Of a stretch of 6,788 bases of DNA, positions 1 through 6,339 are shown piece by piece. The stretch comes from Micavibrio sp. UBA1850 (GTDB lineage Bacteria > Pseudomonadota > Alphaproteobacteria > Micavibrionales > Micavibrionaceae). The DNA lies in NCBI GenBank assembly GCA_002338525.1, contig DDIM01000008.1, positions 18,847 to 25,634 of the forward strand. Reading direction: 5' to 3'. How positions within the stretch are numbered: position 1 is the first letter of the stretch; every line of letters starts with the position of its first letter. The position numbers and the translations under genes are program-made. The notes beneath the pieces were generated by a model. The model made no database searches, was not told the origin of the DNA, and was given only the letters and a program-made list of their open reading frames with translations.

Positions 1-38
<38 letters not shown>

Positions 39-49
39 CCAATAAATAA

Positions 50-88
50 ATGAACAGTTTGAAAGTGTTTAAAACACCCTTTGTTCAT
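50..88 (-). terminator. Weak hairpin with T-rich tail between nhaD and tRNA-fMet
   Basis: ATGAACA (50-56) pairs with TGTTCAT (82-88), and an inner stem pairs GTGTTT (65-70) with AAACAC (72-77), the two joined by an asymmetric internal loop. On the minus strand the structure is followed by TTTATTTATT (50-41), giving a loose intrinsic-terminator shape for the nhaD transcript. The stem is A/T-rich and interrupted, and the tail is not a clean T run. It may instead be a leader structure in a tRNA precursor, because the tRNA begins only two bases after the tail. Confidence 0.35.
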
Positions 89-100
89 GAGGTGATGAGA

Positions 101-129
101 GGTATAGCCCCTGCCGAAACAAAAAGCAA
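101..129 (-). promoter_or_regulatory. Candidate promoter for tRNA-fMet
   Basis: On the minus strand TTGCTT (129-124) and TATACC (106-101) are separated by 17 bases, a sigma70-like spacing with partial matches in both hexamers. A start near position 94 would give a leader of about 55 bases before the tRNA. The same bases form most of the 106-134 hairpin, so the site can be read either way. This is inference from hexamers alone. Confidence 0.3.
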
Positions 130-134
130 GGGCT
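106..134 (-). other. GC-rich stem-loop just downstream of nhaD
   Basis: AGCCCCTGC (106-114) and GCAAGGGCT (126-134) form a nine-pair stem around an 11-base loop. In minus-strand RNA every position pairs, with one G-U wobble; in plus-strand RNA that position is a C-A mismatch. The structure therefore favours the nhaD transcript and begins 18 bases after its stop codon. No T run follows it, so it is not a standard intrinsic terminator. It could be a 3'-end stabilising hairpin or a Rho-dependent end. Confidence 0.4.
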
Positions 135-152
135 GATATGTAATTATTTTAC

Positions 153-1568
153 TTATCCGTTAATAAGGTAGTGCGTAGCAATCGCTGCGCCGTAACCAAC
201 GGCAATAACTGGTGCCCATTTAAGGTGTGCAAAGAACGTATAGTGCCCTCTAGCTGTCCCCATTAGGGCAACGCCGGCCGCAGACCCAATAGAAAGCAGA
301 GACCCTCCAACACCTGTTGTTAGGGTAATAAGCAACCAATGGAAATGAGACAGTTCTGGGTTCATGGTCAGCACAGCAAACATCACAGGGATATTATCAA
401 CCAAGGCCGATATAACACCAAGTGCGATGTTGGTTTTGTCTGCGCCCCATCCGTCATACATCGTATGAGATGCCAGATCCATATATCCTAAATATGCCAG
501 ACCACCGACACTGAAAATAACACCAAAGAAGAAGAGAAGCGTGTCCCATTCAACTGATTTTACGTGTTCGATCACGTCAAATTTGTCATCTTTTGCGCCT
601 GTATTTTGCAGCACGTAAGAAGTAAGCATAAGCAAAGACATACCCGTCATCATCCCCATAAACGGTGGCAAACCTAAAAAGTTTTCAAAACTAATCGCCA
701 TTGCGATTGTGCAAACGCCTAAGAAAATGCAGGTTTTTGCGCCGCGCTTCATGGTTTCACTTTTGACCAATGCCTCGGGCTTTCCCTTTGGTATGAAGAA
801 ACTCATAACGATTGCAGGGACAAGAAAACAAACAAGTGATGGGAAGAAAAGCGCAAAGAACTCAATAAATTCAACATGTCCTGCCTGCCACACCATAAGT
901 GTTGTGATGTCACCAAATGGCGAAAATGCGCCCCCCGCATTTGCCGCGCAAACAATGTTAATACAGGCAAGGGCCACGAATTTGGGCGTGCTTTTTCCAA
1001 CCGCCATGACAACCGCGCCCATAACAAGGGCTGTTGTCAGGTTATCCGCAACAGGTGATAAGCAAAACGCCAAAATACCCGTTACCCAAAATAGCTGTCT
1101 AAGGCTTAAGCCTGCCTGTACCAGTTTCCCGCGCAGCGTACCAAACACATTGCGGTCTTCTAGCGCGGCAATATATGTCATGGCAGCCAGCAAGAACAGC
1201 ATAAGAGAGCTGTACTCTTCCAGGCCTGTATATACGGCGTCATGCATTTCATCATGTGAAATACCATTACGGTTTGCCAATATAGCAATACAAACCCAAA
1301 TAAGGCCTGCGCCAAGTAAAACAGGCTTAGATTTTCTAAGATGCGAAAACTCTTCTGTTAAAACAGCCAGATAAGAGACAATAAATATGATAACACAGGC
1401 CAAAGCCAGCGGCGAAGACGTTACAACACCCCCTTCTGGTGTTTTTAAAATAGCGCCTGCCCCTCCGCTTGCATAAGCGTTTGCGGCAAATACGACCAAA
1501 GAGCTGATGGTTCCAAACAACCCTAACAAGGTTATTTTAGATATTGAGCTGGGCATTTTATTGAACAT
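153..1568 (-). CDS. nhaD: NhaD-type Na+/H+ antiporter
   Basis: This is a 471-residue polytopic inner-membrane protein of the NhaD family (ion transporter superfamily), close to the usual length. NhaD exchanges cytoplasmic Na+ or Li+ for protons, supporting pH and salt homeostasis. Family landmarks are HLRKSKPV (76-83), EYSSLMLFLLAAMTYIAALE (118-137), SPVADNLTTA (171-180), FSPFGDITTLMVW (215-227), WDTLLFFFG (341-349), DNIPVMFAVL (391-400) and GGSLLSIGSAAG (421-432). The conserved Asp, Asn, Ser and Thr residues in these segments are those the family uses for ion transport. An N-terminal hydrophobic stretch (about 11-30) ends in AYA-SGG and could be a cleaved signal peptide. The start at 1568 is preferred because AGGA (1580-1577) sits 8 bases upstream. 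An in-frame TTG at 1610 would add 14 polar residues, overlap the upstream gene and lacks a ribosome site. It is probably the last gene of the mutL unit. Confidence 0.93.
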   Translation of the reverse strand: MFNKMPSSISKITLLGLFGTISSLVVFAANAYASGGAGAILKTPEGGVVTSSPLALACVIIFIVSYLAVLTEEFSHLRKSKPVLLGAGLIWVCIAILANRNGISHDEMHDAVYTGLEEYSSLMLFLLAAMTYIAALEDRNVFGTLRGKLVQAGLSLRQLFWVTGILAFCLSPVADNLTTALVMGAVVMAVGKSTPKFVALACINIVCAANAGGAFSPFGDITTLMVWQAGHVEFIEFFALFFPSLVCFLVPAIVMSFFIPKGKPEALVKSETMKRGAKTCIFLGVCTIAMAISFENFLGLPPFMGMMTGMSLLMLTSYVLQNTGAKDDKFDVIEHVKSVEWDTLLFFFGVIFSVGGLAYLGYMDLASHTMYDGWGADKTNIALGVISALVDNIPVMFAVLTMNPELSHFHWLLITLTTGVGGSLLSIGSAAGVALMGTARGHYTFFAHLKWAPVIAVGYGAAIATHYLING

Positions 1569-1591
1569 TCGCGTTTTCCTGTTTGTTTTGT

Positions 1592-2083
1592 TTAAATTGT
1601 TCGCTCGCAAGAGGCGTTACTCGATCCCGACCATATACGAAAAATCAGATATATTATACTAGGAAGTAGTGTGGGTATGCCGACCTTTACCGCCAGCCCG
1701 AAATTATCTGACACAAGTGCGGCTATCGTCGATTTGATACCTGCCTCATCAACTTGGCCTGTGGCGACAATTTGCTCGCTGTAGGCGTCAAGGGCTGCCT
1801 TATCTGCATCAAGATACATGATGACCATCCATATGCAAAAACCTATGGCGAAAAAGGTAGAAAAATTCCATATTGTTTTAATGACGTGGACTGCGTGTGT
1901 TTTACCGAATGGAGAATCGATATATTTCATCTTTAAGACATATGCCCAGATCAAGACCACCATAAATAATAAAAAACCAAAGAGCTGGAGGTTGTAAAAT
2001 GGAATAACTTGCAGCGCGATGGATAACATCAACAAGCGATACAGATTTTTAATATCCTTAAGCTCTTTTTCGTTTTCAGTCAT
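1592..2083 (-). CDS. Small membrane protein of unknown function
   Basis: I do not recognise this 163-residue protein. It has a charged N-terminus (MTENEKELKDIKNLYR), two closely spaced hydrophobic segments (about 15-30 and 32-51), a basic loop with SPFGKTHAVHVIKT (57-70), a third segment (about 71-91), an acidic soluble loop (92-125) and a fourth segment (about 128-150), then a short polar tail. The layout faintly resembles Tic20/DUF4870-like small membrane proteins, in which a His-containing loop precedes an aromatic helix, but this is a guess from appearance only. Translation is well supported: GGGAGG (2099-2094) lies 10 bases before the ATG, inside the last codons of mutL, whose stop is 4 bases upstream. 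Expression is therefore likely coupled to mutL. nhaD follows after 23 bases. Being conserved beside nhaD would suggest an accessory role in ion transport; being conserved beside mutL would not. Confidence 0.8.
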   Translation of the reverse strand: MTENEKELKDIKNLYRLLMLSIALQVIPFYNLQLFGFLLFMVVLIWAYVLKMKYIDSPFGKTHAVHVIKTIWNFSTFFAIGFCIWMVIMYLDADKAALDAYSEQIVATGQVDEAGIKSTIAALVSDNFGLAVKVGIPTLLPSIIYLIFRIWSGSSNASCERTI

Positions 2084-2087
2084 TTAA

Positions 2088-3944
2088 TTAATGCCTCCCA
2101 AACAGACTTTCAATTTCGTCTAAAGATAATTCAATATAAGTGGGGCGTCCATGATTACATTGTCCCGAGACAGGTGTTTGTTCCATTTGGCGGAGTAATG
2201 CATTCATTTCCTCTAGCGTCAATCGACGCCCAGATCGCACTGACCCGTGGCACGCCATTGTCGATAAGACAGCATTGATGCGCTCTTCTAAACCCGTAAT
2301 CTCGCCATGCTCTTCTATTTCATCGGCAAGATCACGAATAAGCTGTTGCGGATTCGCCTTACCTAGCAACAATACAGGCATAGCCTGAACGGAGATTGCG
2401 CCCTCGCCAAAGGCTTCAATTTCAAGCCCTAACTTTTTCAGATTGCCTGCTTGCGCCACCATTTTAGATACGATTGTATCGTCAAGATCAACGATTTCAG
2501 GCGAAAGCAACCCCTGACTTTCAATACATCCACTGCCATCTTCCATTTGCGACTTGAATTTTTCATACACAAGACGTTCATGAGCTGCGTGCTGGTCAAC
2601 AACAACCATGCCCTTGGCTGTTTGTGCAACGATATAGCATTCATGAAGCTGCGCGCGCGCAGCTCCCAAAGGATATGTCGTAAGGTCTTGGTCTTGAGAC
2701 TGTGGCTCTTGTGCGTATTCATGTCTGGCTGAGGGAATAGGCTCGTACGCATTGTATGTTTTTTCCGCTAGGCTTGCATAGGCTGCATTTGAGGCACTGC
2801 TCATTCCGCCCCCTCCTGAGCCGTACTGCGTTCGCGACCACGGCAAACCTGGTGATTGCGGCTGGTTCAATTGCGCTTGTTTGTTTTGTGCCAAACGTCC
2901 CAACGCATATTGAGAAACCGTTGAGGCTGTGCTTTGCCCTTCTCGCTGTATGGCGTGGCGAAGCGCGCTTACAATAAGCCCGCGCACGATCGCAGGATCT
3001 TTAAAGCGTACTTCCGTTTTTGCAGGGTGTACGTTCACATCAACGTCACGCTGAGACAGCTCAACAAATAACACGGCCATAGGATATCGGTCACGCGCCA
3101 ATACATCCATGTACCCCGCACGCATGGCACCCCCAAGCAGTTTATCTTTAACGGGGCGACCATTCACAAAAAGATATTGATGTTGTGCATTCCCACGATG
3201 AAGCGTGGGAAGGCCCGCAAACCCAGTGAGTTTTATACCCTCACGCTCGGCATCAATCATCATGGCATTTTCTGCAAAATCTTTGCCGATAACCTGCCCC
3301 ATACGCTCTAAGCGGCAATCAAATAGTTCATCACTTGAAGGCGAAACGCTAAACACTGTCTTACCATTATTCACGAGCCTAAATCCGACATGCGGGTAGG
3401 CAAGCGCCAAACGAACAACGGTGTCTTTTACAGCGCTATATTCGGCTTGGTCGCTTTTTAGAAATTTAAGACGCGCAGGCGTTGCATAAAACAAATCCTT
3501 AATGGTGACTGTTGTTCCTTGCGTATGTGCCGTTGGTTTTACATCTGACTTGACGCCGCCTTCGATTAAAATCTCCCAAGCTTCGCCGCTATCTTTTGCA
3601 GATGTTGCAATATGCATACGACTTACGGCTCCAATTGAGGGCATGGCCTCGCCACGAAACCCTAAAGTATCAATGGCGAGCAAATCATCGTCGAGTAGTT
3701 TTGATGTGGCATGGCGGTCAAGGCAGGCCACTAGATCTTCTGGTGACATACCCTTCCCATCATCACGAACAGAGATCAGCGCTTTGCCGCCCTCACGAAT
3801 ATCAATGTCAATTCGTGTGGCACCCGCATCAACTGAATTTTCAACTAATTCTTTGACCGCTGCGGCCGGGCGTTCAATCACTTCACCGGCGGCGATTTGG
3901 TTGACTAAGTTATCAGGAAGATGGCGTATACTCATTTTTTGCAT
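2088..3944 (-). CDS. mutL: DNA mismatch repair protein MutL (endonuclease type)
   Basis: This 618-residue protein is full length for MutL, the dimeric ATPase that couples MutS mismatch recognition to strand incision and removal. The N-terminal GHKL ATPase has KELVENSVDAGA (31-42, catalytic E32 and metal-binding N36), DDGKG (61-65) and GFRGEA (95-100). The second subdomain has LFVNGRPVKD (258-267) and NVHPAKTEVRF (304-314). A Gln/Ser/Gly-rich linker (about 335-425, with GSGGGG) leads to the C-terminal dimerisation domain. That domain carries DQHAAHERLVYE (450-461), an exact DQHA(X)2E(X)4E endonuclease motif, with ACHGSVRSG (564-572), QCNHGRPT (595-602) and terminal FGR (615-617). MutL should therefore nick DNA itself without MutH. 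A second ATG at 3935 gives MSIRHLP, the usual family start, and is an equally plausible initiator. It is the first gene of the unit with the 1592-2083 gene and nhaD. Confidence 0.97.
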   Translation of the reverse strand: MQKMSIRHLPDNLVNQIAAGEVIERPAAAVKELVENSVDAGATRIDIDIREGGKALISVRDDGKGMSPEDLVACLDRHATSKLLDDDLLAIDTLGFRGEAMPSIGAVSRMHIATSAKDSGEAWEILIEGGVKSDVKPTAHTQGTTVTIKDLFYATPARLKFLKSDQAEYSAVKDTVVRLALAYPHVGFRLVNNGKTVFSVSPSSDELFDCRLERMGQVIGKDFAENAMMIDAEREGIKLTGFAGLPTLHRGNAQHQYLFVNGRPVKDKLLGGAMRAGYMDVLARDRYPMAVLFVELSQRDVDVNVHPAKTEVRFKDPAIVRGLIVSALRHAIQREGQSTASTVSQYALGRLAQNKQAQLNQPQSPGLPWSRTQYGSGGGGMSSASNAAYASLAEKTYNAYEPIPSARHEYAQEPQSQDQDLTTYPLGAARAQLHECYIVAQTAKGMVVVDQHAAHERLVYEKFKSQMEDGSGCIESQGLLSPEIVDLDDTIVSKMVAQAGNLKKLGLEIEAFGEGAISVQAMPVLLLGKANPQQLIRDLADEIEEHGEITGLEERINAVLSTMACHGSVRSGRRLTLEEMNALLRQMEQTPVSGQCNHGRPTYIELSLDEIESLFGRH

Positions 3945-3970
3945 GGCCCCATATTAACGAGGCTTTGCAG

Positions 3971-3999
3971 GCTATACAATTGCACAAATTGATTGTCCA
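3971..3999 (-). promoter_or_regulatory. Sigma70-like promoter for the mutL unit
   Basis: On the minus strand TGGACA (3999-3994, five of six to TTGACA) and TATAGC (3976-3971, four of six to TATAAT) are separated by exactly 17 bases. Transcription would begin near 3964, leaving about 20 bases of leader before the mutL ATG at 3944. The position, in the 87-base gap after radA, suits a promoter for mutL, the small membrane protein and nhaD. The spacer carries the imperfect inverted repeat CAATT-TGTGC-AATTG, which could be an operator or chance A/T symmetry. Confidence 0.55.
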
Positions 4000-4031
4000 C
4001 CGATAATGTATGACATGAAAATAGTGTTCCG

Positions 4032-5414
4032 TTAAAACGCAACCGTGCCTTTAGGCTCCATCTGCAATCGCGACATTAGGTCATTGATATGCTTTATAGG
4101 GCTTGCGCCTTGCGGATATTCCTTCTTTTTATTTGGATTTGCAGGACATATTGCCTCTTTAAATCCTAGCTTGGTTGCTTCTTTTAAACGAAGCTCCATT
4201 TGCATGGTCGGGCGAATTTCACCAGCCAAACCCACCTCACCAAAAAATACCGTATGAGAGGGAATAACATATCCTGTTAGCGCGCTGATTAATGCCGCAG
4301 CCACCGCCACGTCCGCGCCAGGTTCTTGCACGCGTAATCCACCTGCGATGTTCAGATACACATCGCTGTCCGAAAAGCTTAGTCCACAGCGTGCTTCCAA
4401 CACAGCCAAAATCATCGACAAACGCCCCATGTCCCAGCCAACAATCGCACGGCGAGGTGTTGAAAATGATGTGTTCGCCACCAGCGCCTGTACCTCAACT
4501 AAAACAGGGCGTGTGCCCTCCATCGCAGCGAGAACGGCGCTGCCTGGGACATCTTCTTGACGTTGCGCCAAGAATATCTCAGATGGGTTTGGCACCTCGA
4601 CAAGGCCGGCTTCAGCCATTTCAAAAACGCCAATTTCGTCTGTGGGTCCAAAACGGTTTTTAACCGCTCGCAGGATTCTAAACGGGTGTCCGCGCTCGCC
4701 CTCGAAATAAAGAACTGTATCAACCATATGTTCAAGAACACGCGGGCCTGCCAACTGACCTTCTTTCGTCACATGCCCCACAATCAAGACGCATATACCG
4801 CGTTTTTTACCAATACGGATTAGCTCTTGGGCACTTGTGCGCACTTGCGTGACTGTGCCTGGCGCACTCTCAATATTGTCAACGTACATTGTTTGAATAG
4901 AGTCAATTACGATCAAATCAAAATCATCCGTTTCCATGGATGCGATAATGTCACGTACGTTTCCCGTAGATGCCAATTGAACCGGCGCATCATCAAGCCC
5001 GAGGCGGCTTGCACGCATACGGATTTGATCCTCTGACTCCTCGCCAGACACGTACGCGCATTTCATGCCATTTTTGGCCAGCGCACATACAGATTGCAAA
5101 AGAATTGTTGATTTCCCAATCCCTGGATCTCCTCCAATTAGTAACGCCATCCCCTTCACCAGCCCGCCACCGGTGACACGGTCAAATTCGGCAATGCCTG
5201 TTTTAGAGCGTGGCTTTACCTCGCTGGATTTTGATTTCAGATCAGAAAACGGAAGTGCCCGCCCGCGCCCAGAACTAACGCCTTTGGGAGGGCCTGACTC
5301 GACCACTTCCTCAACGATTGAATTCCACGCATTACAAGATTCGCATTTCCCCGTCCATTTAGATGTGACAGCGCCGCATTCTTGACAAATATAATTAGAT
5401 TTTGATTTCGCCAT
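4032..5414 (-). CDS. radA: DNA repair protein RadA (Sms), branch-migration ATPase
   Basis: At 460 residues it matches the usual RadA length. RadA is a RecA-like hexameric helicase that drives branch migration of recombination intermediates in cooperation with RecA. A four-cysteine zinc finger opens the protein (C10, C13, C24, C27 in CQEC...CESC). The RecA-like ATPase core has Walker A GGDPGIGKST (94-103) and Walker B LIVIDSIQT (167-175), followed by the RadA signature KNRFG (252-256). The C-terminal part (about 280-460) is the Lon-protease-like domain, a DNA-binding scaffold with no protease activity in the family. All key motifs are intact. The ATG gives the typical MAKSKSNYICQECG start; only a weak AGAG (5425-5422) lies upstream. 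It diverges from rlmJ across 38 bases and is separated from mutL by 87 bases holding a new promoter, so it is probably transcribed on its own. No clear terminator follows it. Confidence 0.97.
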   Translation of the reverse strand: MAKSKSNYICQECGAVTSKWTGKCESCNAWNSIVEEVVESGPPKGVSSGRGRALPFSDLKSKSSEVKPRSKTGIAEFDRVTGGGLVKGMALLIGGDPGIGKSTILLQSVCALAKNGMKCAYVSGEESEDQIRMRASRLGLDDAPVQLASTGNVRDIIASMETDDFDLIVIDSIQTMYVDNIESAPGTVTQVRTSAQELIRIGKKRGICVLIVGHVTKEGQLAGPRVLEHMVDTVLYFEGERGHPFRILRAVKNRFGPTDEIGVFEMAEAGLVEVPNPSEIFLAQRQEDVPGSAVLAAMEGTRPVLVEVQALVANTSFSTPRRAIVGWDMGRLSMILAVLEARCGLSFSDSDVYLNIAGGLRVQEPGADVAVAAALISALTGYVIPSHTVFFGEVGLAGEIRPTMQMELRLKEATKLGFKEAICPANPNKKKEYPQGASPIKHINDLMSRLQMEPKGTVAF

Positions 5415-5452
5415 GCTTGAACTCTAGCAAATTCTGTTTAAAGTGTCTTCCC
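5415..5452. promoter_or_regulatory. Short divergent radA/rlmJ intergenic region
   Basis: Only 38 bases separate the two divergent start codons, so promoters for both genes must overlap here or extend into the opposing coding sequence. A weak plus-strand pair for rlmJ is TTGATT (5402-5407) and TAGCAA (5425-5430) with 17-base spacing, the -35 lying inside radA codons. I see no convincing hexamers for radA on the minus strand. The region is assigned a regulatory role from gene arrangement rather than from a strong motif. Confidence 0.35.
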
Positions 5453-6256
5453 ATGTCTCTAAGCTATCAACACATATACCACGCGGGAAACCCTGCCGAC
5501 ATCCAAAAACAATTATGGGTTTTGGCGGTCATGTCCTATCTACAAAAAAAGGATAAACCTCTCTTTTGGTGCGATACACATGCAGGCCGTGGATTGTACG
5601 ACCTCAACTCATCCGAGGCACAAAAAACGCAAGAGTTTAACATAGGCATTGCAAAGCTATATCACGAGACAATCGACCACCCTTTGTGGCATCGACTCAA
5701 ATCCATGATTGATTCCGTAAACCCTAGTGATGAGAGCGAGATATATCCGGGATCTGCAATGATTGCCGCGATGCTGTTGCGCCCAGACGACCGTATGGAG
5801 TGTTATGATTTACACCCCCAAGAATACAAGCACTTAGCAGCGTCGATGCGCCCCTTTCCAAATGTCACTACGCGCGACATTAGTATGGAAGAAGGGATTT
5901 TTTCATGCACACCCCCCAAGGAAAAGCGCGGCGCCGTCATAATAGACCCCAGCTACGAGCTTAAAAAAGAATATCAAAGCATCCCAAAAGTCGTCAAACG
6001 CGTCATGCGCAAATGGCCTAACGCCACTTACATGATTTGGTACCCTCTTCTTAAGGCCGGTCGTCACGAAGAGCTGAAGCAAACATGTCTTGGCATCGAT
6101 CCCGATGTTCTTATTGACGAGTGGATTTTTGCAGATCACACAAAAGATGGCTTTCGAGGCATGTATGGTACGGGCATGGCTGTTTTTAACGCGCCATATT
6201 CAGTGCCCGAGACAATGGCCGACCTGAAAGAAAGCATCCTTCCGCTTTTGAAATAA
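5453..6256 (+). CDS. rlmJ: 23S rRNA (adenine(2030)-N6)-methyltransferase RlmJ
   Basis: This 267-residue enzyme uses S-adenosylmethionine to methylate N6 of 23S rRNA A2030 (E. coli numbering). The N-terminal SYQHIYHAGNPADIQK (4-19) matches the RlmJ signature, with Y5, H7 and K19 equivalent to E. coli Y4, H6 and K18. DTHAGRGLYDL (41-51) is the AdoMet-binding motif I region, YPGS (98-101) and CYDLHPQEY (117-125) are typical family blocks, and the catalytic motif IV is DPSYE (165-169). E. coli has DPPYE there, so the second proline is replaced by serine while the catalytic Asp is kept. Downstream MIWYPLL (194-200) is also characteristic. An in-frame TTG at 5402 would add 17 residues overlapping radA; the ATG at 5453 is preferred because it begins exactly where the family does. 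Ribosome-site support is weak (AAAG at 5440-5443). No clear terminator follows before dnaX. Confidence 0.93.
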   Translation: MSLSYQHIYHAGNPADIQKQLWVLAVMSYLQKKDKPLFWCDTHAGRGLYDLNSSEAQKTQEFNIGIAKLYHETIDHPLWHRLKSMIDSVNPSDESEIYPGSAMIAAMLLRPDDRMECYDLHPQEYKHLAASMRPFPNVTTRDISMEEGIFSCTPPKEKRGAVIIDPSYELKKEYQSIPKVVKRVMRKWPNATYMIWYPLLKAGRHEELKQTCLGIDPDVLIDEWIFADHTKDGFRGMYGTGMAVFNAPYSVPETMADLKESILPLLK

Positions 6257-6303
6257 TTGAGACAAAAAATCTGGGAAAAGATGCGGAGTCCTGCTATCTC
6301 ACA

Positions 6304-6332
6304 TTGAGAATATTTTAGAATTGTTCTACATA
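6304..6332 (+). promoter_or_regulatory. Candidate dnaX promoter
   Basis: Two readings fit. TTGAGA (6304-6309) and TACATA (6327-6332) have 17-base spacing and would start RNA almost at the dnaX ATG. Alternatively TAGAAT (6316-6321, five of six to TATAAT) lacks a good -35 partner and would start near 6328, leaving about 12 bases of leader. Either way the leader is very short and holds no Shine-Dalgarno sequence. The 83-base gap after rlmJ and the absence of a clear terminator mean read-through from rlmJ is also possible. Confidence 0.35.
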
Positions 6333-6338
6333 TGTAGA
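6325..6338. repeat. Perfect 14-bp palindrome beside the dnaX start
   Basis: TCTACATATGTAGA is a perfect 14-base palindrome ending one base before the dnaX ATG at 6340. It overlaps one candidate -10 hexamer and the predicted start of transcription for the other, a position typical of repressor operators. With the preceding G-T it reads GTTC-N7-GTAG, a half match to the alphaproteobacterial LexA box GTTC-N7-GTTC. The palindrome is seen directly; the regulatory meaning is inference. Confidence 0.5.
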
Positions 6339-6339
6339 C

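Noticed and set aside
709..1374. Long plus-strand open frame opposite nhaD
   Set aside because: Its translation has no recognisable domain, lies wholly antisense to a clear nhaD, and is explained by codon bias on the opposite strand.
1569..1610. TTG-initiated 14-residue N-terminal extension of nhaD overlapping the upstream gene
   Set aside because: There is no ribosome site before the TTG, the added residues are polar and unlike the membrane protein that follows, and the ATG at 1568 has AGGA 8 bases upstream.
3502..3957. Plus-strand open frame opposite the mutL N-terminus
   Set aside because: It is Ser/Pro-rich low-information translation antisense to the conserved MutL ATPase domain; no ribosome site or family signature was seen.
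4010..4062. Possible terminator at the end of radA
   Set aside because: Only tiny hairpins such as GCC-TAAA-GGC are present, partly inside the coding region, and no T tract follows a stable stem.
5402..5452. TTG-initiated 17-residue extension of rlmJ into radA
   Set aside because: RlmJ proteins begin at the SYxHxxHAGN block, which the ATG at 5453 gives directly; the extension overlaps radA codons and looks like chance open frame.
6258..6301. TGAGA...TCTCA inverted repeat after rlmJ as a terminator
   Set aside because: The stem is five pairs around a loop of about 34 bases, the inner GCGGAGTCCTGC pairs poorly, and no T run follows.
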